A stretch of DNA of 64,000 nt from Micractinium sp. NFX-FRZ (lineage: Eukaryota; Chlorophyta; Trebouxiophyceae; Chlorellales; Chlorellaceae). A program made the translations under genes and the position numbers. The notes under the pieces are model-generated. The model made no database searches and was not told where the DNA came from. It worked only from the letters and a program-made list of their open reading frames with translations. The stretch lies in the NCBI GenBank assembly GCA_029339195.1, contig JAPTJF010000036.1, positions 62,001 to 126,000 of the forward strand, in the 5' to 3' direction. Shown piece by piece: positions 53,501 to 63,828 of this stretch; positions within the stretch are counted from its first letter, which is position 1; the number at the start of each line of letters is the position of its first letter.

Positions 53501-56326
53501 ACATTGAGGGAAGGCAAGCCGTCCCGCTCCTGGCCTACCCGACCCCTTGCCCACCAACCCCTTTGCATGCCCCCCCTCTTCCCGCCCCCCTACATGCCCC
53601 CCCTCTTCCCGCCCCCTACAGCTATGAGATCATGAGCCCCGAGACCATTGGGTTGACGCGCGTCGACGCGGCAGGCATCGTGCTGGGCAAGCACTCCGGA
53701 CGGTGAGCGGGCCGGCCCTTTCTGTACGGCGCACTGTTTTTTGTGTTTCTGTAGAAGGGGAGCAGCGTGCTGGGCAGGCAGTTCGGACGCTGAGGGGGCT
53801 GCCCTTCCTCCCTTTCGTCCCGATGTGGTGGCTGCTTAGTTGTGTGGGACGCGAGCGCGGCAAGGGGGGAGCATCGTGCCGGGAACGCGGTTCAGCCGTC
53901 CTGGATTCCCAACGGCCGCAAACTTATTTCCCTCCTCCACCCCGCAGGAATGCCCTCAACACGCGCCTGGGCCAGCTGGGCTTTGAGCTGCCGGAGGAGC
54001 AGCTGAACGACGTGTTCCGGCGGTTCAAAAACCTGGCGGACCGCAAGAAGGTGAGGAGGCACTTGATGCCACGTGTGTTGGGGGGTGGGGCTGGATGATG
54101 GGTGCAAGGTGAGCTGTTTGAGGGCCAAGATGGATCGTTCACAACAGGCGCATGCTTGCGTGGTGTTGCGCTGACGAGGATGCTCAGGAGCTGGCGCACC
54201 CACGTCCAAGCGAATCCAGCACATTCTGTCGGCTGCTGGCTGACTCCCTCTCCTTTTCCTGCTACTGCTCTCTGCTGCTGCCTGCAAAACGTTCTACTCA
54301 CCTGCAAAACGTGAACGACCAGACACACCTTCAATAGTAACCAAACTTTGAACTGAGTTTCTGCAAGCTTTCTCTTGATCCGTGGCCTGCAGAACATCAC
54401 CGACGAGGATGTGCTGGCGCTGGTGAACGACGAGGTGCACCAGCCCACGGTGGTGTGGGTGCTGGAGGACCTGCAGGTGGGTGGGGCGGGGTGGTGGTGT
54501 TGACTGGCCAAACAAGAGGGGGCGACGCAGGGCAGGGATGGGCAGGGGAGGGAGGCAGGGGAGGGCTCACCCTCACCCGCCACTTTCCACAGGTTGTGTG
54601 CGACAGCGCGGGCATGCCCACTGCCACCTGCAGACCCACGTACTGCCCTCTTGCAATAGCATAATCATGTGCTCTTTCCGGTGCGCAGGTGGTGTGCGGC
54701 AGCATGGGCATGCCCACCGCCACGGTGCGCATGCGCGGGCCCGACGGCATCTCCCGCATCAGCAGCGGCATCGGATCAGGCCCCGTGGACGCGGCGTACA
54801 AGGTGCGCTGTGTTTCGAGTGCACACTCCCAGCTGTTTCAGCGACTGTGAGGGTCGAGGGTGAGGCGAGGTGGCGACAGCATACGCTCTCGTCCTGCCTG
54901 CGTCTCACCCCCTGACTGCCCTCTCTCCGCATACCTTACGGTTTTAAGTATTGTACCGTCATGGCCCCCCTGCAGGCCATCGACTCTTTGGTGCGGGTAC
55001 AGGCAGAGCTCCTTGACTACTCGGTCAACTCTGTGACGGGTGCGTTGACCAGGTTGCTTCTTGGGTCAATGGCGGTTTGGCAGCGCTGCGTTGGACTATG
55101 CGGCCAGCTCGCCGACTGATTGGTGTGGTGTGCGCCTGGTTTGCAGGCGGCCAGGGTGTGGGGTGTGCCTGTGCCTGCGCACAGGGCGGCCCGCTGCCGT
55201 TGCCGTGCTCTGCCCAACCCCGCACTCCACAGATCGAGAGGGTTTCGTAGACAAATGTGCACCCCGCACACATCTCGCCACGCCTGGCCTCTCCTCTGCT
55301 CGGGGCAGAGCAGGGGGTGATGCTCTCACCAGCGTGCCACCTGCACCCACACAGCCATCCATCTGCTTTTGCAACCCTCTGTATTTCTTTACCTGCAGAG
55401 GGCATTGAGGCTCTGGCCAACACGCGGGTGGTGATCCGGCCGGCGGGCAAGATGGCCAGCGAGGGATATGTGGACAGCTACAAGGTGGGATGATTGGGCA
55501 GGGGTTAGGGTGAGAAAGGGGGTGGCCTGGGCGTGACCCGGAGGTCCGTGTGCCTGCCTGACTGCCCGCCTGCCTGCCCGCCTGCTGCGGCACCACCCAA
55601 CTCTGGCCACTGCCCCCTGTGCCCGCCTGACCTTCTCCTCCTTTCCGCCCCGCCCCTGGCCCCTCTCCCTGCCCTCCCATCAGGGCGGCAAGACGCAGCG
55701 CTCCTTCAGCGGCAGCGGCGCCGACGAGGACATTGTCGTGTCCTCTGCTCGCGCTTACATCAGGTGCGTGGCGTGTGTGTGGCCTTCCTATTCGCCCTCT
55801 GTGTGTGCATGCATAAAGGAGGGGCAGGGCAGCGCTGCAGTCGAGGGGCCATTGTTGCCTCGCCTCTGTGCGTGCCCACATCATGCGTGTGCTCTCCCTT
55901 GGCGCGGGTGGGGCAAAGTGAAGTGAGCAAAGTTCAGAGGGTGGACAATTGAGCAGGGACGAGCAACAGTCGGTACATCGATCTGCCTCTGCTTCAGCTT
56001 GAGTTTGCTTTGTACCTGTGTCTCTTGCAAACTGGATTGGCAACTGCATCAGCGCCGGCCAGGCGGCCAGCGGCATCGCTCCCTTCGTGCCTTGCGCTGT
56101 TCATGTGCTCCCCCTGCAGTGGCCCCTGAGCAAGACGATCGGGCACACCAGCACGCCAACAGGGCGGACCCTTCTTCTGCCCAACTGCTCACGTGAATCC
56201 TACTCTCCTTGGCCCCCCTGCAGCGCCCTCAACAAGATGATTGGGTACATCAGCGCCAACCAGGCGGCCAGCGCCAGTGTGACCGCAGCATCCATGGATG
56301 CATCGCCCGAGGCGGTGGCGGCATGA
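47542..56326 (+). CDS. IPMS: 2-isopropylmalate synthase, plastid type
   Basis: Condenses acetyl-CoA with 2-oxoisovalerate, the first committed step of leucine synthesis. Exons: 47542-47632, a poorly resolved exon within about 47698-47836, then 47837-47974, 48386-48442, 49018-49073, 49467-49556, 49842-49914, 50096-50136, 50835-50916, 51210-51322, 51540-51668, 52203-52285, 52843-52948, 53237-53310, 53622-53702, 53948-54050, 54393-54476, 54689-54802, 54976-55039, 55399-55484, 55684-55763, 56224-56326. The N-terminus ([13 protein letters not shown], Arg/Ser-rich) resembles a plastid transit peptide. The catalytic TIM barrel has [38 protein letters not shown] and HESGIHQDG. The C-terminal LeuA regulatory domain (from about 54393) implies leucine feedback, as in plants. 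The conserved part from 47837 onward is about 585 residues. The exon 1-2 junction is uncertain: a GC donor (GAG|GCAAGG at 47637) or read-through between 47818 and 47836 are alternatives. Confidence 0.96.
48517..48817. mobile_element. 300-bp intronic element, copy A
   Basis: Nearly identical over its whole length (a few percent mismatch by eye) to 50453-50752, in the same orientation but in a different intron of the same gene. It begins CACCCGGCGGTCTACTAGAG and ends GTCAAGATGCGTT; flanking sequence diverges abruptly at both edges. No ORF, tRNA-like box or terminal inverted repeat was found. It could be a non-autonomous transposon, an introner-like element or a recent segmental copy. Confidence 0.6.
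50453..50752. mobile_element. 300-bp intronic element, copy B
   Basis: Second copy of the element at 48517-48817, within the intron between exons 50096-50136 and 50835-50916. It ends about 80 bp before the next acceptor. Differences from copy A are scattered substitutions and short indels. Confidence 0.6.
50936..50965. repeat. (TGTGC)n pentanucleotide repeat
   Basis: Five to six TGCTG/TGTGC units just downstream of a donor in an IPMS intron. Confidence 0.8.
51806..51973. repeat. Direct repeat in an IPMS intron
   Basis: Units 51806-51868 and 51913-51973 share GGCAAGGGTG, CTGGGGCGGGGCGCA and CACAGCCAGCTG. The second is about 107 bp downstream. No coding match is seen in the neighbouring exons. 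Confidence 0.8.
52727..52852 (+). repeat. Duplicated IPMS acceptor and exon start
   Basis: A 27-bp identical string spanning polypyrimidine, acceptor and exon start (TTTGCCTGCCGCAGGAAGGA core) occurs at 52727-52753 and 52826-52852. Only the downstream copy (exon from 52843) continues into QMGGLWTGV. Confidence 0.9.
52918..53094 (+). repeat. Duplicated IPMS exon end and donor
   Basis: The exon end AGCGGCATGATGGTGCAGCC with its donor (52920-52955) recurs at 53058-53092 in the following intron, again with a GGTGGG-type donor after CACGCACG. Confidence 0.85.
53660..53910 (+). repeat. Decayed copies of an IPMS exon end
   Basis: The exon end GGCATCGTGCTGGGCAAGCA plus GGACGGTGAG (53674-53707) has related copies at about 53760-53795 (AGCAGCGTGCTGGGCAGGCA) and 53868-53900 (AGCATCGTGCCGGGAACGCG) in the next intron. 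Confidence 0.65.
54592..54725 (+). repeat. Duplicated IPMS acceptor and exon start
   Basis: CCACAGGTTGTGTGCGACAGCGCGGGCATGCCCACTGCCAC at about 54588-54629 matches the real acceptor/exon start at 54683-54723 ([12 protein letters not shown]). The copy encodes [12 protein letters not shown] and then stops resembling the protein. Confidence 0.85.
56029..56275 (+). repeat. Three copies of the last IPMS exon, two decayed
   Basis: The real exon (56224 onward, [17 protein letters not shown]) has an upstream partial copy at about 56118-56160 that includes a CTGCAG acceptor ([12 protein letters not shown]), and another at about 56029-56080 ([14 protein letters not shown] frame, or [15 protein letters not shown] in a second frame). 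Both lie in the last intron. Confidence 0.8.
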
Positions 56327-57182
56327 TGACATGGCGTGCAGTGTGCAGCATGGGGCGGGCCCACGCCAGGCTGGACCTCTCACTACCGGAGCTTAGTATG
56401 CGACGGCGGTGGCTGCGCAGCTTCGCACACCTCCCGCCGAAGCGCTCCCTTCCCCTCCCACCCCACCCCCATCCCCTCCTGATTTGTTGCTGCGGCGGCG
56501 CAGGGCTTTGGCTCGCCTTGGGGCTTTCCCAGCCATTTGCCTGCCCGTCTGCCTGCCCGACTTGCTTGTTGCTCCCCTGCTCTTTCCCCGCTCTTCGCCT
56601 CCCCCTCTCCTCTCCCTGCTACAGACCCTGCCCCCCGCCCGTTTCATTCCGGCTGCCCCAGACAGACTAGCAACACCATACTTCTTGGAAATGCATGCAC
56701 CCTGCCCTGCAAGCAGCACACGATAGGCAGTTGGTGCCTCCTTTTGTGGGGTTTTGAGCTTACAGACAGGGGCAGCAGTGTGCCACAGGGGGGCCGCTGG
56801 TGGCAGCAGGGAGGCGGGGAGCAAGGGAGAGGAGATGCAGCTGAGGAGAGGGAGGCGGGAGGAGGCGTCAGGGAAATGTGCGGCACAAAACAGGTGGTGG
56901 CACCTGGTCAGGAGCAAAGTGGAGCTGGAAAATGGAGCAGGGGAGCGTCAAGCAGGAGTGGAGGGAATGGTGTGGCAGCAAGGCGCAAAGCGCGCAACCA
57001 GCCGCCTGCCGACAGACGTGGCTTGGCAGACAGCGGCGGGTGGGCGCGCACACGCAGCCAAGGCAAACATCGCTGCATTCAGTAAATCTTGCTGCACAAC
57101 GCGCAACGTCCATCCATGGCAGCTGTGGGCAGGCACCGCTGCAGTGCCCCAGCAGAGAGTGTCGGCAGCAGCAGCCTTGTCA
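56327..57182. other. Convergent intergenic region, IPMS / SF3B6
   Basis: 3' flanks of two convergent genes, with no coding sequence recognised. A minus-strand TGTAA lies at 56760-56764, about 420 bp past the SF3B6 stop. Confidence 0.45.
56760..56764 (-). terminator. Possible TGTAA polyadenylation signal for SF3B6
   Basis: TTACA on the + strand. Short motif, unconfirmed. Confidence 0.25.
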
Positions 57183-58065
57183 TCACTTTTTGGGCTTTGC
57201 ATGCTGCTCGCCGTCCACCCCGTGCCGCTCCTGCATGCGCCGCAGCGACGCCTCCTCGTCCTTCAGGCTCGCCTTCTGCTTGTGCCGCGTGGCGTTGTAG
57301 TACAGGATGATGAGGTACCGGTTCTGCACAGAAGGGGCGGGCGGGGGGAGCGGGTGCGTGTTCGTGCTCAACAAGCAGCAAAGCAAAACACCGCTTGCTG
57401 ATCCGATGGTCAGGGTTGCATGCCGCAGCGTCCAATCTCAGCAGCCCGCCACCGCGCTCAGGAAGGCCCAGTAACCAGCGCGTCACTCCTCATCTATCCA
57501 CGCCGTATCCACAGGCAAGAAAAGAACACACCAACAAGTGTGCACCCACCTGCACGTTGAACCCCGACAGGTGATCCACCGCTGTCTTTGCATCATAGAT
57601 GTCCTCATACACCACATAGGCCGTGCCCCGCGTGTCCTTGCCGTTGCCCACGCGGATCTGCCGGACCGCGCCGTACTTGCCGAACAGCGCATAGAGCTGC
57701 GGCAGCAGAGCAGCGGCGGGGGAAGAGGCGCTGAAGGGGATTGAAAGGCAGCTTCAGGCAGGCGGCGGCGGGCGGCGGCGGCAGTGGCAGCGACCTTGCG
57801 CCGGGCTGCTGTGGCGTCCCAGGGCATCGCCGGGCGGTCCGTTCGGCACCCACCTCCTCTGAAGAGATGTTGAACGGCAGGTTCCTCACGTAGAGTATTC
57901 TGCAGCAGGGAGCGGGCCATGCGATCAGCCTGCAGCCTGGGGGGCGCCCTTCCGCCTGCTCAGGCATCCGATACAGCAGCAAAGGCACTTGGAACAGCCC
58001 GCCTACCTGTTTACTTCAGGCGGCAGCCGCCTTATGCGCTGCTGTGCCTGTAGCGCGGCGCTCAT
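57183..58065 (-). CDS. SF3B6: SF3B6 (p14), U2 snRNP branch-site protein
   Basis: Small RRM protein of the SF3b complex that sits at the pre-mRNA branch-point adenosine. Exons in coding order: 58065-58007, 57899-57854, 57696-57550, 57323-57183; 130 residues, close to the usual 125. It starts [23 protein letters not shown] motifs are RNP2 [11 protein letters not shown] and RNP1 [10 protein letters not shown], with the family-specific [24 protein letters not shown] and [13 protein letters not shown]. The C-terminus is basic (HAKPKK). All phases agree and the gene is complete. Confidence 0.97.
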
Positions 58066-58845
58066 CGTGCCGCCGCTGCTCAATAACCTGTGTCAGTGCC
58101 TGCTGCTGGTTTGGCTGGCCTTGGGCTGCGCACGGCCCTTGGGCCCGGAGATCGACGACGAGCCAGCAAGTTCTACAGGCTGTGGGGATGGCTGAAGCAC
58201 AGAAGCTCGTCACAGAGCGAGAGGTCGATAATAGCACAACGGGAGCCGCAGCATTCCTGCTGCGCACGCCGCGCCGCTCCCGCCTGGCGGGCGCTCCCGC
58301 CACTTCAGAGGCTCAGTGGACTGTCATCTACTGGCGCTCACTTTCCAGGCAGGCCCAAGTGCTTATAAAATCTCGCTTATGGAAGTTGGCAAGTGTACAA
58401 CAATGCATGTCTGGAAGAGGAGCACTTTGGGCAGAATGGCCGCTGCAGGAAAGTCGGGGTGCGTGAGCGGCATGGTGGCGTGCAGAGCGACAGCCAGGAG
58501 GGGCCGTTAGCCTCCAGTAGTGCACGAAATGTGGGGAGGCTCCATATATTTGGATGCACATGTGCAGAGGAGGCATAAGCTGCTGGCCGCCAAGACGGCG
58601 GGGAGTGTACAGTGGCAGGGGGGCGCACAGACAGCGGGTTGAGTGACGCAGAGAGGATGAACGAGTGCGGCAGGGAATGAGGGGGTTGCGGCATGAATCA
58701 GTCATTTGATGGTGTCCTAATGCTACATGTGTGAAGGGGACAACGGCAGCGGCAGGAAGGTGATAGGTGCAGGCAGGCGGCAGGCACCGAGGGAGACAGC
58801 AAGGGTCACCCCTCTCGTGCCGACGCTGCAACCATGACGTCCTCC
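58066..58845. other. Intergenic region, SF3B6 promoter side
   Basis: About 780 bp between SF3B6 and the RING gene, both on the minus strand. No coding sequence, tRNA or clear TATA box was recognised. Confidence 0.45.
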
Positions 58846-60947
58846 TCATGCCGGTGCTGCCTCCACAGAGGCGCGACACACAGGGCACAGCGCCCGGTTG
58901 CGCAGCCAGGTGTCCAAGCATGCCAGGTGGAAGGCGTGGCTGCACCGCAGCTCCCTGCAGGCACAGGCAGGTGCACAGCGTGGAATGCAGCATTCACTCA
59001 GCAAGGGAAGCGGCCAGAGCTGAGGCAGGCAAACAGGGCTGCACGGACAGCGCTGCAGCTGGATCCATGTGGCAGCGTCCCGCCGCCGAGCACAGATACA
59101 AATCAGCCGGCCGGCTACCCCGGTGGTAGCGCTCAGGTCCGCTGTGCCTGCGCACGTCCCGCCAGCCTGGCGCCTGCTGACCTGGCCGTCTCGCCAGGCT
59201 GGAAGCAGTCCAGGCAGATGGCGCAGGTGCTGCTGTGCAGTTCCGGGATGCAGTCTGCCGTGAGCTGCCGGCAGGGCAGCGCAGAGATGGACTCCTCCGC
59301 TAGCGCCTTGGCAGGGGGCGGGCCTGCAGGGTGCGCGGGCAGGCAGGTGGGCAGACGGGCAGGCAGGCAGGTGGGTACTGCAAGCGTAGGGACTGGCCAA
59401 AGTGGTGGGCCAGCAATGTCAGCGGGCAGCTGCCTTGGATGGCTGCCCTGTCCTGCGGGTCAGCCTGCCAGCCCAGCACTGCAAATGCAACACATGCAAA
59501 TGCAACACTCACCGCCAAAGGCGTCGTAGATCTCATCATACGACATCTCATCCACCAGGGCATTCAGTTCATACACCACCAGAGCGCTGACCAGCTGGGT
59601 GCTGCGGCCTGCGGGCGTGAGTAAGGTGTGCAAGGAAGAAGTGTGAGGGAGCAGCCCGTGGAGTGTTGAAACCTCAGCTTGTTAAACAAAAAGAGCGCTG
59701 AACAGCTCTGGGTGCTGCAGCGAGGGGAAGCGACTGAGACGGACAAGTAAGTTGGCTAACTACCTACTAGCAGGTTGATCTGATGCTGCTAGCATCTGCT
59801 GCTAGCTACTAGTAGGTTGATGGCAGAGAGCTCCGCCCAACCCAAGCGCACTAAATACTCTGATCCTGCCATCCGGCCCACTGGCTAGAAAACCTCCAAA
59901 TTGCCCCCAAAGCACCACAGCACCACCAGCTGCCTACTCACTGCGGGGTGCGGGGTCGGCCTCGATTCGCCGCAGCCACTCCAGCACCTGTGCGAACGAC
60001 TGCACCCGCTCCGTCCGGCTCTGGGAGGGCTGCAAGCAGGTGGGACGGCAGGAAGGCACACAAATGCGGTGGGTGGCGGCGGCCAGGTGGGCGGGCAGGC
60101 GGGAATGGAGGCAGGCGGACGGACGGGCAGGGTAGGGCAGCGTGGAAAGCATGCGCCGTGCGGGAGAAGGCTGTGCAAAAGCCGCAGTGCACGCTCCACT
60201 CTTGTCCTGCAGAATCGCGGGCCTACCCACCCTTCCCTCCCCCCCGCCCCTGCTTGCCTGCATGACCAGCGCCAGCATTTGCTGCTCCTCTTCGGTGATG
60301 GCCCCCGCTGCCGCCGCCTCGTCCGCCGCCTGCTGCGCCACGCGCCGCAGCTGGCGGCGCCGCCTGTCCCGCGACACCGCAGCGCCTGGAGGGCCCAGTG
60401 TGACCGCTGGCGCCGCCTGCCGCCCGCCCAGCAGGCGGTGCAGCAGAGCGCTGCCCAGGGGCACGGCAGCCACAGCCAGCGCGGTGACGACGATTTGCCG
60501 CATGCCGCGGTGCGTGGAGGCACGCCCCAGCACGAGCCCTGCCATGCCAGCCACCGCAGCTGCCAAGCAGAGAGGCAAGATCAGGGAGGCAGACGGGATG
60601 CATCGTGATGGACAAGAGGTGAGGGCAGATGCGGCGGCAGTGGAGGCGGGCACAGGGGAGCAAAGTTAGGGTTGTGTCACAGTGCGCTCTTGCAGCGCCC
60701 CCATTCGCACTGTCAGCTCACCCCGCAACACCATGCCCGCCACAGGGCTGCTCTGAGGGCGAGACGCCCGCTGCCGGGCGCGCTGGAGGCCGCAGGCCGC
60801 ACAGGCGTAGCAGCCGAGGGAGTTCTGTAGCGTGCAACGGGGGCACGTCCATACTCTTGAGCGTGCAGGGGCAGCTAAGGCGCCACCCTGGGCCAAGTAT
60901 GCTCCCGCCGCAGCGACGCCCTCCGCGCCAGCAGACCGCCCAGACAT
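58846..60947 (-). CDS. RanBP2-type zinc finger / RING-H2 protein, likely E3 ubiquitin ligase
   Basis: Predicted 320-residue E3 ligase. Exons in coding order: 60947-60722, 60559-60258, 60029-59942, 59608-59513, 59323-59182, 58954-58846; phases agree. Near residue 33 is a RanBP2/NZF finger (WTCPRCTLQNSLGCYACAAC, the W-x-C-x2-C-x10-C-x2-C pattern), a fold that binds ubiquitin or RNA in other proteins. Residues about 76-120 include hydrophobic stretches (AAVAGMAGLVLG, QIVVTALAVAAVPLG), a possible membrane span. The C-terminus is a RING-H2: CAICLDC, then CSHAFHLAC, then CPVC, ending RASVEAAPA. The intron after 60258 has a GC donor (CAG|GCAAGC). The RING implies E2 binding; the substrate is unknown. 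Confidence 0.88.
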
Positions 60948-61757
60948 TAAATTGTCACGACTTGCTGATCAGAGCGGTGCAGCACGCGCAGGTCAGCCAT
61001 GTCACAGCATTTGGTGGGTGGGGCACTGCGCGCTCGCCAGCACAGCGCGCCGTGCAGGCGCAACACGCAACGTAACTTTGAAAGTTATAGTTCAAACCCA
61101 GCTTCACCCCATACAAGCACGGGCAGAACACACCACCAATGATGAAGGCTCAGCCCTGCACGCCCCGCAAGCCCCTCCTTAAGCGGTGCACGTTGCATGC
61201 ATTTAAAGGAACGAGTTGCAGCCGAGCTAGTGGAAGGTCGTGCAAAAAATGGGCATTAAGGCACAGAAGGCAGAAGGCAGAGAGAGGCAGGCACACAGGG
61301 CTGGGGCGGCAAGAGGACAGGAGCATGAAGACAAGACGAGAAGACATGCGGTAGCAAAGCATGCGGGCAGCGGGATAGGAGAGGCGGGAGCAGGTGGCAG
61401 ACAAAAGAGCATCCATTAGTACGATTGGCAGAAGGAGAAACAGGGATAGGTGAAACCAGAATTCGCGACGCACCAGCGTAGGTCACGCGTGGGATGCTTG
61501 AAAAGGGTTTGGGTGGGGCTGAGTTGAACAAGAGCTAAAGCTACAAACAGATGAACTTGAAACACACAGCTTACAGTATGTAAACAATGAGCGGGTGTGG
61601 AGGGCAAGACATCCAAGGTACAGTTCTTTAGAGTGCTAAGAAGGCACAAAGAAAAGAACAAGGGAGTTTGGGAAATCCCCCCAAAGAAGGTGAGAGATCA
61701 GTAAGCCCCAAGAAACACGTGGAGAGTGCGCGGCCGCGAGCACAGCCTCCCTTCACA
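60948..61757. other. Intergenic region between RING gene and CAAX gene
   Basis: About 800 bp, both flanking genes on the minus strand. It should contain the RING gene promoter and the CAAX gene 3' UTR. The segment 61400-61700 is unusually A-rich for this window. No gene recognised. Confidence 0.45.
61571..61575 (-). terminator. Possible TGTAA polyadenylation signal for CAAX gene
   Basis: TTACA on the + strand, about 185 bp past the stop at 61758. A + strand TGTAA overlaps nearby at 61579. Confidence 0.3.
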
Positions 61758-62908
61758 TCACATAATGAGGCAGCAGCCAGCTGACGCGGCGTCCTCTGGG
61801 GATCGCCGCGAGCGGCTCGCCCCTGCGCGCCGCCGCTGCTGCACGCCGGTGCTGGCGATGGTGAGCTGCGGTGCTGCTATCGAAGCAGACGCCGGGCCCT
61901 CCTCGCAGTCATGCCACTCCTCCTCGCACCTGCTGTCACCACCGCTCTCTGGCTCAGCATACGTGCCCCGAGGCCTGCCCTCGCGGAGCGGCGGAGCGCC
62001 GCTGCGCTGCGGCGTTGCAACTGCGATGCCACTGCCGATGCTGATTCTCGCATGCACATCCACTGCTTCTGGCCGCGCAGCCGGCAGCGGCGCAGTCAGC
62101 GGCAGCGGGGCGGCAGCGGCAGCGGCGGCCGCGTGCAGCAGCAATCCCACGTCGCCGGTGCCGCTGCCGGACGGGCAGCATGGCGCCGTCAGGCCGTCGG
62201 GCTGCCCCATGCCCAGCTCACGCTGCAGGTGCTGCAGCTCTGCTGTGGCCACACGCTGCACCGCTGCCAGCGCGGACACCGCAGCGCTGTGCCGCTCCCC
62301 CCACAGCCGCTGCTCCTGAGCAGCTGCCTCCTCGCGGGCGGCGTAGTCTGCCGCCGCCTGCTGCCGCGCCGCAGCCAGCCGCCCCTGAACCTCTGCCACC
62401 ACCCGCTCCCACCCCGCTGTGCCGCCAAATTCAGCCACCGCCGCCTCCTCGCGCCGGAGGGCTGCTGTGTCCCGAACCAGCATCAGGCGTGCTTCAAGGC
62501 ACCGCTTTGCCGCCTCCACCGCCTCCACCTCTGCCGCTGCCTGGGCACGCGCGGCCGCATGCCGCGACGCCTGCTCCCGTGCCTGCCGGTCGATCGCGGC
62601 CACCGCCAGGGCGGCCTGCTCACGCAACACAGCGGAGCTGGCCTGGTGCTGCTGCGACCGGTGTAGGGTTTTTGCCCCCGCCACGGGTGCGGCCGTCGGC
62701 ATCGTGGCGGACTCAGTGTGCTCTGCCAGGCTGCCCAGGCTGCCGCTGCCGCCCCTGCTGCTGAGGCTGGTGCCAGTGTGCCGCCTGGTCGGCTCCAGGG
62801 AGCTGCCCGGGGTGGAAGGCGGCGGCAGCGAGCTGGGTCGCGACAGAGCGGCTGAGCTACTTCCGCTGCACACGCTGCCGCAACCCCAGCTGCCTGCCAG
62901 CTCCTCAT
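61758..62908 (-). CDS. Coiled-coil protein with C-terminal CAAX box (5' incomplete)
   Basis: A single large terminal exon (62908-61758, 382 residues visible) preceded by an acceptor at 62909-62910. It begins DEELAGSWGCGSVCSG, then a Ser/Pro-rich part, an Ala/Arg/Glu-rich coiled coil (for example ALAVAAIDRQAREQASRHAA, EAAKRCLEARLML) and a low-complexity tail ending GCCLIM-stop. CLIM fits a CAAX prenylation box, and the preceding Cys could be palmitoylated, so peripheral membrane attachment is likely. No enzyme domain is visible. Upstream exon(s) were not resolved: the acceptor needs one base from the previous exon, and the nearest candidate (Met at 63245) gives the wrong phase. Confidence 0.7.
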
Positions 62909-63675
62909 CTGCAGGGCAGGTGTGAGATCATTTGTTTGAGGAACGGTAGGTGTGTGCGAGTAGGAGGGTGTTGGAGGAATTTGGGAGGCATCGGGTGAGT
63001 GGGTTGAGCACCAGCGCCCACGCGGGCGACGTTGAGTCGGCGGTGGCGCCGGCCTCCCTGGGGCCCACTGCACAGGGCGGCGACCTGCGCCCCGCGGCAC
63101 CCACTACACCCTATGATCCCGAGGTCGTAGCCCCACAGAGGCTTGTGCGAGGGACCATCAGAGTGCCCGCAAAGTTTATTCTTCACGCACCTGCCCAGCT
63201 TGGCGGCGCGGCCCTCCGATGGGAGCGCAAAGCGTGAACGTTCATCGCCAGGCGTTCAGCGGCGGGGGACGCGCCTGAGAGTGAAGGCTAATTCACTGAA
63301 AGCCCTGAATATGCGTGTTTGCCTCTTCTTGCGGGTTTCGGGTGCCTACTGTCGCTCACAAATGGAGGAGACTATATCGAGCGCGCTGTCACAAGGGCAA
63401 GACCAGCAGGACAGGAAGGCGTGCTGTCTGCATGCACAGCACAGCCATCCCCACGCGTTCCGGATGGGGTTAAATGCTGCCGATTGTAGTTTATCCAGGC
63501 TCAGGAGGCAGAGCACACGCGCCGGATCACATGGCAGGAGGGAGTCGCCATGGCAGGAGGGAGTCGCCCTGCACCCCCTCCCGCCGCTTCCTGCTGGTCC
63601 CAGCACCCGGCTGGTTTATTGTGGCCCCCAGCTCCACTTCCCCTGAGCCTCGCCGTGTGTGCACCTGCTGCTGGG
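62909..63675. other. Unresolved 5' part of the CAAX gene plus intergenic sequence
   Basis: Should contain the first exon(s) of the CAAX protein and its promoter. Possible fragments (63245 Met frame; 63095-63005 frame) do not join in phase with the known exon, so none is called. Confidence 0.4.
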
Positions 63676-63828
63676 CTACCCCGTGACCGCAGTCAGCGCC
63701 CTGAACTGCTCGATTTCCTGCAGTTCGTACTCCGCCTCCTCCAGCGCCTCCAGCACCGCCCCGTGCTCTGATGCCAGCGCCGCAAACCCGGGGCCCAGCG
63801 CGCGGTACTGTGCCAGCCGGGAGCTGGC
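63676..63828 (-). CDS. C-terminal exon of an unidentified gene, possibly HAUS1-like
   Basis: Fifty codons plus stop after a good acceptor (63829-63830). The peptide is helical and Glu/Ala/Leu-rich (SRLAQYRALGPGFAALASEH, EALEEAEYELQEIEQFRAL). The YRALGP-x-x-A pattern followed by a short coiled coil resembles the end of augmin subunit HAUS1 (usually YxxLPPD...LA), but this is weak. The remaining exons lie beyond the window; 63831-64000 appears to be intron. Confidence 0.4.
   Translation of the reverse strand, partial: ASSRLAQYRALGPGFAALASEHGAVLEALEEAEYELQEIEQFRALTAVTG

Noticed and set aside
63195..63245. Candidate first exon of the CAAX gene (Met-Asn-Val-His-Ala)
   Set aside because: Its donor leaves two bases, but the acceptor at 62909-62910 needs one, so the frame would be lost.
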